From: Qipengyuania xiamenensis
GTDB lineage: Bacteria > Pseudomonadota > Alphaproteobacteria > Sphingomonadales > Sphingomonadaceae
Direction: 5' to 3'
Assembly (NCBI RefSeq): GCF_019711495.1
Contig: NZ_JAIGNM010000001.1
Location: 1,572,718 to 1,636,717 of the forward strand
Length of the DNA: 64,000 bases
Notes under the pieces: generated by a model
What the model was told of the DNA's origin: nothing
Seen by the model: only the letters and a program-made list of their open reading frames with translations
The model's database searches: none
Shown here: piece after piece, positions 27,771 to 35,956 of the stretch
Position numbering within the stretch: position 1 is the first letter of the stretch
Layout: every line of letters starts with the position of its first letter
Translations under genes and position numbers: made by a program

Positions 27771-28238
27771 CTAGGCCGCGCAGTCGTCGCACAGCCCGCG
27801 TAGCTCGACCACGGGCCGGACATCGGTAAAGCCCGCGTCCTTGCCCGCGTCTCGCAGCGCGCCGGTAACGCGCTCGTCGTCGATGTGGGTTGCCTTCCCG
27901 CAATCGTCGCAGATCAGGAAGATGCAATCGTGACGGCAGCCGGGGTGGGTGTTGACCAGATAGGCGTTCGCGCTCTCGATCCGGTTCGCAAGATTGGTGC
28001 GCACGAAGAGGTCGAGGATGCGATAGACGCTGTTGGGCGCCACGCGCTTGCCGCGCGCTGCCGAGAGGTTGTCGGCAATGTCATAGGCGCTGGCGGGTTT
28101 TTCGTGACGCGCGAGTTCCTCGAACACGGACTGGCGCATGCCCGTCCACTGTTCGCCGGAATCGGTGAGCGTGATGCGGGCTGCGTCGATCAGATCGTCG
28201 CCCGAATGTTCCTTATGCGCGTGCGAGTGTCCTGCCAT
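27771..28238 (-). CDS. zur: Fur family zinc-responsive regulator (Zur type)
   Basis: The 155-residue protein has an N-terminal histidine run (GHSHAHKEH), a winged helix (TGMRQSVFEELARHEKPASAYDIADNL, PNSVYRILDLFV) and the C-terminal metal site CRHDCIFLICDDCG with a final CDDC. The two C-terminal CxxC pairs and His-rich ends point to the zinc uptake regulator rather than Fur. It lies 36 bp after msrA, with dxs downstream. No zinc transporter is in this window. Confidence 0.85.
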   Translation of the reverse strand: MAGHSHAHKEHSGDDLIDAARITLTDSGEQWTGMRQSVFEELARHEKPASAYDIADNLSAARGKRVAPNSVYRILDLFVRTNLANRIESANAYLVNTHPGCRHDCIFLICDDCGKATHIDDERVTGALRDAGKDAGFTDVRPVVELRGLCDDCAA

Positions 28239-28274
28239 GCGAAACAGGTAGGATCACACGGCGATGCGCGCAAG

Positions 28275-28955
28275 TCAGTTGCGGCGGAACTCGGCGCGGT
28301 AGAGCGAGGGGTAAAGACGCTTGAGCGCGGCGACCTTGGGCGCATCCCAGCGCACGATGTAGCCGTGGCGCGGGTTCTTGTCGGCGAAATCCTGATGGTA
28401 GGTTTCCGCAGCATAGAAAGTGCGGGCCGGTTCGATGCTGGTGACGATCGGCTTGTCCCACAGCCCGCTCTTCTTCAGCTGGGCCAGATAGGACGCGGCA
28501 ACACGGCGCTGTTCGGCCGATACCGGGATCAGCTCGGCATTGTAATGCGCGCCCCGATCCGGGCCCTGGCGGTTCTTGAGCGTCGGATCGATCACGACCG
28601 AAAAGAAGATCTGCAGCAGCTGATCATACCGCACGACCTTGGGGTCGTAAGTGACCTTTACCGCCTCGACATGATCGGTGATGCCGGAGGAGACGAGCTT
28701 GTAGTCAGCCTGCCGCTTGGTCCCGCCGTGATAGCCGGAGACCGCGCTGGTGACGCCCCTGGTGTGGCTGAAGACAGCCTCCACGCCCCAGAAGCAGCCG
28801 CCTGCAAAGATCGCCGTCTTGAGACCGGTGCCCTCGTTCGCCTTGCGCGCTGCAGCAGGTGCCTCGACCACCTTTTCGGCGGCAAGCGCGGGCTGTTGGC
28901 AGGCGGCGGTCGTAGCAAGCGCGCCTGCGGCAAGGAGGAGGGCAAAGCGCTTCAT
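28275..28955 (-). CDS. msrA: Methionine-S-sulfoxide reductase MsrA, exported
   Basis: MsrA reduces the S-epimer of methionine sulfoxide. The 226-residue protein carries the catalytic IFAGGCFWGVEAVF motif near residue 52 and the conserved GYHGG and YHQDF stretches. A signal sequence precedes it with a probable lipobox (LATTAAC), placing the enzyme in the envelope. Together with the Tat-exported MsrB this suggests periplasmic repair of oxidised methionine. Its ATG overlaps the stop of the 39-codon gene upstream by one base. Confidence 0.93.
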   Translation of the reverse strand: MKRFALLLAAGALATTAACQQPALAAEKVVEAPAAARKANEGTGLKTAIFAGGCFWGVEAVFSHTRGVTSAVSGYHGGTKRQADYKLVSSGITDHVEAVKVTYDPKVVRYDQLLQIFFSVVIDPTLKNRQGPDRGAHYNAELIPVSAEQRRVAASYLAQLKKSGLWDKPIVTSIEPARTFYAAETYHQDFADKNPRHGYIVRWDAPKVAALKRLYPSLYRAEFRRN

Positions 28956-29074
28956 CAGACGATAGCGGCCACGGCGGAGACGATTTCCGCGCCGTTCGAA
29001 AAAGCGACGATGATGGCGCCAGCGAAAAATCCGATGCCGAAATTGCGATAGAGGTCGGGGGTAAAGAGGCTCAT
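28955..29074 (-). CDS. 39-residue membrane microprotein, coupled to msrA
   Basis: The reading frame begins MSLFTPDLYRNFGIGFFAG at 29074 and ends at a TGA whose A is the first base of the msrA ATG (TGATG). Residues about 12-38 are hydrophobic enough for one membrane helix, interrupted by SNGAE. The exact stop-start overlap argues that it is translated and that msrA translation is coupled to it. I know no function. It could anchor or regulate MsrA, or act only as a leader cistron. A hairpin lies 13 bases upstream of its start. Confidence 0.6.
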   Translation of the reverse strand: MSLFTPDLYRNFGIGFFAGAIIVAFSNGAEIVSAVAAIV

Positions 29075-29086
29075 AGTGTTATCTTT

Positions 29087-29103
29087 CGTGGGAATACCCC
29101 ACG
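29087..29103. promoter_or_regulatory. Inverted repeat CGTGGG-N5-CCCACG upstream of microprotein-msrA
   Basis: Perfect 6-bp arms with a 5-base spacer sit 13 bases before the microprotein start codon on the minus strand. It could be an operator or a 5' leader hairpin close to the ribosome site. It has no T-run, so it is unlikely to be a terminator. Confidence 0.35.
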
Positions 29104-29195
29104 TGGTTACACGCCGCCCAATTGCAACGTGCTGAATGCGATGGTTGTGAACGGTTCAGCCGATCAGTCGGCCACCCCGTGGCAGGGCAGCCCGA

Positions 29196-30782
29196 TTAGT
29201 GCCGGAAGTGTCGCATTCCGGTAAACACCATGGCGAGATTCTGCTCGTCCGCCGCTGCAATCACTTCCTCGTCGCGGATCGAACCGCCCGGCTGGATGAT
29301 CGCGGTCGCACCCGCTTCGGCAGCGGCCAGCAGGCCGTCGGCGAAGGGGAAGAAGGCGTCCGAGGCCACCGCGCTTCCGACGGCGCGGCTCTGCTCCCAG
29401 CCATACTTCTCGGCAGCTTCCGCAGCCTTGATCGCGGCGATGCGCGAGGAATCGCGGCGGTTCATCTGGCCTGCGCCGATACCCGCGGTCGCGCCGTCCT
29501 TGGCGTAGACGATCGCGTTCGACTTTACATGGCGCGCGACCATCCAGGCAAAGAGACAGTCTTTCAGTTCCTGCTCGGTCGGCTCACGCTTGGTGACGAC
29601 CTTGAGATCGGCCTCGGTGATCGCGCCATTGTCGCGCGTCTGCACCAGCAGGCCGCCGGTGATCGGCTTGACCAGCAATCCGCCACGACGCGGATCGGGC
29701 AGGTCGCCGGTGACGAGCAGGCGCAGGTTCTTCTTCTTGGCGAAGGCCTCGCGCGCCTCGTCCGAAACCGAGGGGGCGATGACGACTTCGGTGAAGATCT
29801 CGCAGATCGCGCGGGCGGTCTCGCCGTCGAGTTCGGTGTTCACGGCCACGATGCCGCCGAAGGCCGACACGCTGTCGCATGCCAGCGCCTCGTTCCAAGC
29901 CTCGATCAGCGTCGAGCCTTGCGCCACGCCGCAGGGGTTGGCGTGCTTGACGATGACGACTGCCGGTTCGTCACCGGCGAATTCGGCGCACAGTTCGAGC
30001 GCGGCGTCGGCATCGTTGTAATTGTTGTAGCTCAGTTCCTTGCCCTGCAGCTGCTCGGCCTGCGCGATGCCTTTTCCGTGGGGTCCGCTGGGGGTGTAGA
30101 GCGCCGCCTTCTGGTGCGGGTTCTCGCCATAGCGAAGCTCGACCGGCGCCTTGCCGTTGACCGCGAGGAAATCGGGGAAGAGCTGCTGCTGGTCGGCGAA
30201 GGCGAACCACTGGCTGATCATCGAATCATAGGCCGCAGTCGCCGCGAAGGCCTTGGCCGCGCACTTGCGGCGGAAGTCGAGCGAGGTCGCGCCGGTTGCT
30301 TCGAGTTCGCCCACCAGAGTGTCGTAATCACCCGGATCGGTGACGATGGTGACGAACTGGTGGTTCTTGGCCGCGCTGCGCACCATGCTGGGGCCGCCGA
30401 TGTCGATATTCTCGATGATTTCGTCGCGCTCGGCACCGCGCATCACGGTGGCTTCGAACGGGTAGAGGTTCACCACCACGAGATCGATCGCGCCGATCGC
30501 GTGCTCTTCCATGGCAGCGGCATGTTCGGGATTGTCGCGCACGGCCAGCAGGCCGCCATGGACCATCGGGTGCAGCGTCTTCACGCGGCCGTCCATCATC
30601 TCGGGGAAGCCGGTGAGATCGGAGACGTCCTTCACCTCGAGGCCCGCCTCGCGCAGCGCCTTTGCGGTACCGCCGGTCGACACCAGTTCCACGCCCTTGG
30701 CGGCCAGCGCCTTGCCCAGCTCAACCAAACCGCTCTTGTCGGACACCGAGAGAAGCGCCCGCTTGATCGCCACGTCTGCCAT
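29196..30782 (-). CDS. purH: Bifunctional AICAR transformylase/IMP cyclohydrolase
   Basis: PurH performs the last two steps of IMP synthesis. The 528-residue protein has the N-terminal cyclohydrolase domain ([25 protein letters not shown]) and the C-terminal transformylase domain, with [10 protein letters not shown] carrying the catalytic Lys-His pair and the [12 protein letters not shown] motif. The ATG at 30782 lies 8 bp from the heparinase stop, so the two genes share a transcript with rpe upstream. purD, another purine gene, lies far away at 62.6 kb. Confidence 0.97.
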   Translation of the reverse strand: MADVAIKRALLSVSDKSGLVELGKALAAKGVELVSTGGTAKALREAGLEVKDVSDLTGFPEMMDGRVKTLHPMVHGGLLAVRDNPEHAAAMEEHAIGAIDLVVVNLYPFEATVMRGAERDEIIENIDIGGPSMVRSAAKNHQFVTIVTDPGDYDTLVGELEATGATSLDFRRKCAAKAFAATAAYDSMISQWFAFADQQQLFPDFLAVNGKAPVELRYGENPHQKAALYTPSGPHGKGIAQAEQLQGKELSYNNYNDADAALELCAEFAGDEPAVVIVKHANPCGVAQGSTLIEAWNEALACDSVSAFGGIVAVNTELDGETARAICEIFTEVVIAPSVSDEAREAFAKKKNLRLLVTGDLPDPRRGGLLVKPITGGLLVQTRDNGAITEADLKVVTKREPTEQELKDCLFAWMVARHVKSNAIVYAKDGATAGIGAGQMNRRDSSRIAAIKAAEAAEKYGWEQSRAVGSAVASDAFFPFADGLLAAAEAGATAIIQPGGSIRDEEVIAAADEQNLAMVFTGMRHFRH

Positions 30783-30790
30783 TGAAACTT

Positions 30791-32737
30791 CTATCCCATT
30801 TTCTTGAGCAGCCAGGGGAAGCGTTCCCCGCTGCGAGCGGCCATGCCTTCGACCACGATCTGCTGCACCTCGTGCGGACGGCCGTGGCCATCGACCCACA
30901 GCGAATCCTCGAGCGTGCAGTGCGCCTCGCCGCTAGTGCCTGCGAGGCGAAATTGCCAGTAGCTTGCGTCGGGAAGGGCAAGGTGCACACCGTGTCCATC
31001 GTCGCTCACCCGCGCCTCGATCCCGCGGCCGAGATGGAAGCGCATGGCGAAACCGATCCTGCCGCGCTTGCCCTTGCGGGTGGAGGGTTCGAGCACGTCC
31101 TCGCCGCGCAATTCGCCGCCATCGTCCGACAGGATCAGGATGCGGCGGTGAAGCAGGCCGAAGCGCGAGGCATAGCCATTGTGGACCGCCTCGAACTTGG
31201 TCGCCTTGCGCGCGCCCTGCTCGATCGTCTCGCGGGAGAAATCGACTTCCTCGACACCCTTGCCGACCTGCCCGTGGAGGAGGACGGCGGTAGAATTCGT
31301 TTCCTCCAGCACCAGCGTCGAATGGGCGGAGGTTCCGCGCAGGCCCTGTTCGATGCGCGCCGGAACCATCGCGCCTGCAAGCTCTGCGCCGCCGCAATTG
31401 ACGATGATCCGCTGCGCGCGATGCGAGAATTCGAAGGCGAGCGTGGAGGCGCAGGCATGGCGTGCATGGCGCGGCTTGGGCGGCGGCGCGGCGTCGAACA
31501 CCAGCACGCCGTCCTTGCCGCGAATGCGCTGGTATCCCCAGTGCCGCGATTCGAGCATCGGGCGGCTCCGCACCCCGCTTGCAGTGACCAGCGCGTCGAG
31601 CGCTTCCTCGCTCATCGCTGGAGAGCCTTGCCAACTGCCCAGCCCGCGGTCGCCCATGCGCAGCGAAAGAAGCGCGGGCACGAGCAGGCCGAGGATCGAT
31701 TCAATGCCCTGCGGCGGCTCGCGGCCGACAGCGGCGTAGCAGGCGCGAAGGTCGATCAGCAGCGCAATCGCTTCGGCCTGCGCGCTCGGGCTGCGCGAAA
31801 GCACGCCGCCGTCGTCGCTGACCAGTTCGCCCAGCGATCGCAGCAGCCCCGCCTCGCCATAGAGGCGGCGCGGCTTGCCATCGGGCATGAGCAGGCCGGC
31901 GGCGGTGATCCCCGCCCAGCCGCAAACCTGTGCCAGCCGGTCGTTCTCGCTCGCGACTTGCCGGTCAAGCCAGCGCGCGGTGGTCTCCATCGCTTCGAGC
32001 ATGGCGGGCTTGTGCTTCTCGCCCTCGCCGATCAGCAGGATCGGTGCGTGGACCAGCCAGTTGAGCAGCCTCAGCCCGGCCAGCTCCACACTCCATGCCG
32101 GACCCTTGCCGACCTGCGGATTGGCCTTGAGCCATGCGGCGAAGATCGGGCCTGCCGTCCCGGCGCATTGCGCGCGGGTCGCGCAGGAAGAGAGATCGCG
32201 CATCCAGAGGAAGCCGTGCACCGCCCGCACGAAGGGCGGTGTGAGCTTGGACGGCGAATTGTAGTCGATCTTGTCGAGCGGAGCCTTGAGCCCGGCAACC
32301 TGCATCTGCCCCGCACGCAGCGAAATGCCTGCGATGCGATCACCTGCAAGCGGCGTTTCGACTGTGCCGAGCAGGCGTGGCTTTGCCGGCTTGCGCAAGG
32401 GTGCGGCGAGGATCGGCCCCGGGATACCGAGGCGGTAGCCCCAACGCATGACGCTTTCGATCGGACCGGTGCGCGGCAGGGCGAAATCTGCCGGCACCAA
32501 TGCGCGCGCAGGCTCTAGCGGCTCGGGCTCTGCATCATTGGCAGGCGGCGGAACGGATCTGGGCTGCGGCGCCGGTTCTGGCGGAGCTTCGACTGCAGAT
32601 TCCTCGGCCTGAACCTCGGGCTCGTCGCCCTCGACGACGTGGGGCTCGGGGTCGTCGAACAGGGGCAGCGCGACCTGCATCTCGTCGGCCGCGTCCTCGC
32701 GCGCCGCGTTCAGCAGGTCGGAGTGCCCCTCGCTCAT
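30791..32737 (-). CDS. Heparinase II/III family protein
   Basis: This 648-residue protein has an acidic, proline-rich N-terminus of about 100 residues, then an alpha/alpha toroid ([53 protein letters not shown]) and a C-terminal beta-sandwich with [14 protein letters not shown], typical of the heparinase II/III C-terminal domain. It may cleave an acidic polysaccharide. No signal peptide is visible. Its place between rpe (ATGA overlap) and purH recurs in sphingomonads, which suggests a house role rather than glycan scavenging. The frame is open further upstream, but that part is the antisense-free shadow of rpe. Confidence 0.82.
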   Translation of the reverse strand: MSEGHSDLLNAAREDAADEMQVALPLFDDPEPHVVEGDEPEVQAEESAVEAPPEPAPQPRSVPPPANDAEPEPLEPARALVPADFALPRTGPIESVMRWGYRLGIPGPILAAPLRKPAKPRLLGTVETPLAGDRIAGISLRAGQMQVAGLKAPLDKIDYNSPSKLTPPFVRAVHGFLWMRDLSSCATRAQCAGTAGPIFAAWLKANPQVGKGPAWSVELAGLRLLNWLVHAPILLIGEGEKHKPAMLEAMETTARWLDRQVASENDRLAQVCGWAGITAAGLLMPDGKPRRLYGEAGLLRSLGELVSDDGGVLSRSPSAQAEAIALLIDLRACYAAVGREPPQGIESILGLLVPALLSLRMGDRGLGSWQGSPAMSEEALDALVTASGVRSRPMLESRHWGYQRIRGKDGVLVFDAAPPPKPRHARHACASTLAFEFSHRAQRIIVNCGGAELAGAMVPARIEQGLRGTSAHSTLVLEETNSTAVLLHGQVGKGVEEVDFSRETIEQGARKATKFEAVHNGYASRFGLLHRRILILSDDGGELRGEDVLEPSTRKGKRGRIGFAMRFHLGRGIEARVSDDGHGVHLALPDASYWQFRLAGTSGEAHCTLEDSLWVDGHGRPHEVQQIVVEGMAARSGERFPWLLKKMG

Positions 32738-33396
32738 CCCTGGCCCTTCAGCGCAGCGATGTTGCTCGCGTATTTCTCCGGCCCGCCGCGGAAGGTGGCC
32801 GAGCCCGCGACCAGCACGTCGGCACCCGCATCGACACACAGCGGCGCAGTGGTCGGATCGACACCGCCATCGACTTCGAGCCGGATGTCCTTGCCCGTCT
32901 TGTCGATCATCTTGCGGATCGCCTCGATCTTGCGGAGCTGCGAATGGATGAAGCTCTGCCCGCCGAAACCGGGATTGACGCTCATCACCAGCACGAGGTC
33001 GACTTCCTCGATGAGGTAGTCGAGCATCTTCGCAGGCGTGCCCGGGTTGAGCACCACGCCCGCCTTCTTGCCGAGGTTCTTGATCGCCTGGAGCGTGCGG
33101 TGGATGTGCGGCCCCGCCTCGGGATGCACGGTAATGATATCCGCGCCCGCTTCGGCGAAGGCTTCGAGATAGGGATCGACCGGCGCAATCATCAGGTGGA
33201 CGTCGAAGGTCTTCTTCGTGTGCGGGCGCAGCGCCTTCACCACCGCCGGACCGATGGTGATATTGGGCACGTAATGCCCGTCCATCACGTCGATGTGGAT
33301 CCAGTCGGCGCCCGCCTCGTCCACGGCGCGCACCTCTTCGCCAAGCCGCGCGAAGTCGGCAGAAAGGATCGAGGGCGAAATCAGCGGAGTGGTCAT
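32734..33396 (-). CDS. rpe: Ribulose-phosphate 3-epimerase
   Basis: Rpe interconverts ribulose 5-phosphate and xylulose 5-phosphate. The 220-residue TIM barrel has the metal-ligand strands [28 protein letters not shown] and VHPEAG, the [13 protein letters not shown] loop and EVDGGV. The ATG at 33396 gives the standard N-terminus. It is the first gene of the rpe-heparinase-purH set and is divergent from the RiPP operon across 138 bp. Confidence 0.97.
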   Translation of the reverse strand: MTTPLISPSILSADFARLGEEVRAVDEAGADWIHIDVMDGHYVPNITIGPAVVKALRPHTKKTFDVHLMIAPVDPYLEAFAEAGADIITVHPEAGPHIHRTLQAIKNLGKKAGVVLNPGTPAKMLDYLIEEVDLVLVMSVNPGFGGQSFIHSQLRKIEAIRKMIDKTGKDIRLEVDGGVDPTTAPLCVDAGADVLVAGSATFRGGPEKYASNIAALKGQG

Positions 33397-33534
33397 GCAG
33401 GCCTGCCTTGACGCGGGTCGGGAAGCGTTGCTGCGAAATACAGGTCTCCACCGAACCTCCACAAGCTTATGCGCAGGCTTATCCACGAGCGATCGGGCTT
33501 GGATTGCATTAAAGGCAACGCTAGGGAGGTGGAC

Positions 33535-33816
33535 ATGGGCGCCATCCGCAAATGCACCGGGAATTTCGTCGCAACGCAGGTCGATGACGAGATCCTGATC
33601 GTGGACCTCGAGGGGGGCGAGCTGTTTTCGCTTACGGGAACGGCGAAAGCGGTGTGGCAGGCCATCGACGGGCAGCGCAGCGAGGAGGAGATCGCCCGCC
33701 AGATGGCCCAGCTCTACGAAGCCGATCCGCAGGTGATTTCAAACGATGTCGCCGGCCTCCTCGGCCAGTTCGAGGACGCCTCCCTGATCGAGCGGGGGCA
33801 GCACAAGCCGCTTTGA
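33535..33816 (+). CDS. PqqD-like RiPP recognition protein (lasso B1 type)
   Basis: The 93-residue protein is a stand-alone PqqD domain: three N-terminal strands ([25 protein letters not shown]) followed by a helical bundle ([38 protein letters not shown]). Such domains bind the leader peptide of ribosomally made peptides and present it to the modifying enzymes. GGGAGG lies directly upstream of the ATG. The gene opens a four-gene plus-strand operon with the precursor 45 bp downstream, then a cyclase and an ABC exporter. In most lasso operons this protein pairs with a B2 peptidase, which is not found here. Confidence 0.85.
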   Translation: MGAIRKCTGNFVATQVDDEILIVDLEGGELFSLTGTAKAVWQAIDGQRSEEEIARQMAQLYEADPQVISNDVAGLLGQFEDASLIERGQHKPL

Positions 33817-33861
33817 CCTTCCCGGACGGTTTGTTAGGGTGCGCGAAGAAGGATTGCTGAC

Positions 33862-33999
33862 ATGAAGACGACTGACGACAACGCACAAGGCCACAAGCCG
33901 CAGTGGGAAAAGCCCGCACTGGTCCGTCTCGGCACGATCCGCGATATCGCCCAGGGTCCCATTCCGCTCGACCAAGCGAACAACAACAAGAGATCCTGA
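33862..33999 (+). CDS. 45-residue RiPP precursor, lasso-like leader
   Basis: The peptide starts MKTTDDNAQGHKP and has a lasso-type recognition motif W15-x-x-P18-x-L20-x-x-x-G24. If W15 is leader position -17, then P and L fall at -14 and -12 as in known lasso leaders and the core begins at Gly32: GPIPLDQANNNKRS. Position -2 is Ala30 instead of the near-universal Thr. The only acidic core residue is Asp at position 6, whereas lasso rings close at 7, 8 or 9. AAGGA lies 9 bases before the ATG. The core assignment is inference from register. Confidence 0.7.
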   Translation: MKTTDDNAQGHKPQWEKPALVRLGTIRDIAQGPIPLDQANNNKRS

Positions 34000-34025
34000 A
34001 CCGGCGCATCTGCGCTTAGGTCGAT

Positions 34026-35915
34026 ATGATTGCCTTCTGGCATGCAGCGCATGGAGACCGGCACGCTCCGCTCGACGCGTTGAGCGAGGCGCTGGAACGG
34101 TTTGATCGCAAGTCGGCGCACGTCCTGTCCGGCCCGGCATCGATCGCGCTGGCAGGAAGCCGTGACCACGTGGGTGAAAGCGGTGGCACGGTGGCAGCCT
34201 TCACCGGCTGGATCGACAATGCGGCCGAGCTTTCGGACCTGACCGGCGCCGCCACAGACAATCCCGCACAGCTTTATGCAGCATGCCTAGCGCAATGGGG
34301 CGAGGATGCGGATCGCAGGGTTGTCGGAAGCTATGCCGCTGCCGCCCTGCTGCCCGACCGAACGTTGCACCTTTCGCGCGCACCATGGGATGCGCCGCCG
34401 CTCTACTATCATCACGCGGAAGGCCGGATCATCGCATCGCCGTTGCTGCGGGCCCTGTTCGCAGCCGGTGCCCCGCGCGAGCCCGACTATGATCGGGTTG
34501 TCGATGAACTGGCCTATGATTTCCGATCCGGCGACGAACAGTCATGGTACCGCGAAATCTCCATGGTTCCGCTGGGCTCCCATGTCCGCATCAGGGGCGC
34601 CGTGCGGCAGGTCACCCGCTGGTACCAACCACCAGAGCCGATGCGGCCTGCGGATTATGACGAAGGCGCAACGGTCGAAAAGGCGCGGACCTTGCTCGAG
34701 GAAGCTGCCTCACGGGCCGCCGCCTGGGCATCGCGGCCTGCCGTCGCGCTATCCGGAGGCCTCGATTCCACCCTCGTCGCCGACGCCATGCTGCGCGCCT
34801 CACCCGCGGTAAGGCACTTGCACGCGATCACTTTCGTGCCGGACCGGAACTGGCAGGGGGAATGCGCGCCGGGCACGATGGGTGACGAGCGCCCCCTAGC
34901 GCAGCTGTTCGCACGCGCGCATGACCGGATAGATTGGCACATTGCCGACGACGACCACGGTCCACACGATCGCCGCGCGCGCGATATCTTTGCTGCGAGC
35001 GAGACCTTCGCTCCCGGCCTCGCCAATGTCGGCATGTACCACAAGGTCTATGCAAAGGCGCGCGAGCTGGGTTGCGACGCGCTCCTCACGGCCGACTTCG
35101 GCAATTCGACGATCAGCGATGCCGGACGCAGCGCCTATGCCGAATATGCGAGAGCGGGAGAGTGGAAGCAGCTGATCCGCCTGCTGAAGAACCGCCCCGG
35201 TGACGCAAGGCCGCTCTGGCGCAAGCTGGCCGCCATGAGCCTGTTGCCTCACCTGCCGCGCGCATTGCGGCAACATCTACGCAGCCTCGTGCACCCCGAG
35301 CGCACCGACATGACCGCGCTGATCACGCCGCTTTCTGCACAAGCGCGGGAAAGACAGGCCGCAAGAGCCCGCGCTCGTGGATCGAAGAGCGCTTGGTCCG
35401 ACCTCACCAACGACCTCAGCCGCGCGGGAACGGTCGAGCGCGAATGGCGGGATGCCGACGGGCCAGGTCGCGACGTCGACCTCGCCTTCGAGCAGCTATA
35501 CGGTGTGCGCAAACGCGATGTGCTGACCTATCGCCCGCTGGTCGAATTCTGCATGTCGCTGCCGACGAAAGCTTTCGCATGGGATGGCGAGGAACGCCGC
35601 CTTGCCCGGCTGATGGGCAAGGGGCGCGTGCCCGAGGCGATCCGGGTCAATCGCCTGCATGGCCAGCACAATGTCGATTGGCATGCGCGCATGACGCCCG
35701 CACGGCAGGACATGCTCGACCTGCTCGAACGAGCACGCGACCACGACTTCCTCGGGCACACGCTCGACATCGATCGCCTGAAGCGCCTGGTCGAAGAGTG
35801 GCCAGAGGCTCCCGACTTCAGCTGGGAGAGCGACTTTCCGCGCCGCCTCGCACTGCCGCGCGCGATCCTGGCCGCCCGCTTCATCGGACATGTCGAAAAC
35901 CGCAATGAATTCTGA
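34026..35915 (+). CDS. Asparagine-synthetase-like macrolactam synthetase (lasso cyclase type)
   Basis: The 629-residue protein has an N-terminal glutaminase-like domain that lacks the catalytic Cys2 (it reads MIAFWHA). A C-terminal AsnB synthetase domain follows with the ATP pyrophosphatase loop SGGLDST at residues 243-249. Loss of the glutaminase cysteine is the rule in lasso cyclases such as McjC, which adenylate an Asp/Glu side chain and join it to the core N-terminal amine. It starts 26 bp after the precursor gene. A plain asparagine synthetase is unlikely given the missing Cys and the neighbours. Confidence 0.82.
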   Translation: MIAFWHAAHGDRHAPLDALSEALERFDRKSAHVLSGPASIALAGSRDHVGESGGTVAAFTGWIDNAAELSDLTGAATDNPAQLYAACLAQWGEDADRRVVGSYAAAALLPDRTLHLSRAPWDAPPLYYHHAEGRIIASPLLRALFAAGAPREPDYDRVVDELAYDFRSGDEQSWYREISMVPLGSHVRIRGAVRQVTRWYQPPEPMRPADYDEGATVEKARTLLEEAASRAAAWASRPAVALSGGLDSTLVADAMLRASPAVRHLHAITFVPDRNWQGECAPGTMGDERPLAQLFARAHDRIDWHIADDDHGPHDRRARDIFAASETFAPGLANVGMYHKVYAKARELGCDALLTADFGNSTISDAGRSAYAEYARAGEWKQLIRLLKNRPGDARPLWRKLAAMSLLPHLPRALRQHLRSLVHPERTDMTALITPLSAQARERQAARARARGSKSAWSDLTNDLSRAGTVEREWRDADGPGRDVDLAFEQLYGVRKRDVLTYRPLVEFCMSLPTKAFAWDGEERRLARLMGKGRVPEAIRVNRLHGQHNVDWHARMTPARQDMLDLLERARDHDFLGHTLDIDRLKRLVEEWPEAPDFSWESDFPRRLALPRAILAARFIGHVENRNEF

Positions 35916-35956
35916 CCGGGCTATGCGCCGCAACGTCGCTGCGCCATAGGGACGCG

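Noticed and set aside
32738..33451. Upstream in-frame extension of the heparinase gene through rpe
   Set aside because: Rpe is complete in another frame here, and the ATG at 32737 overlaps its stop in the normal ATGA manner.
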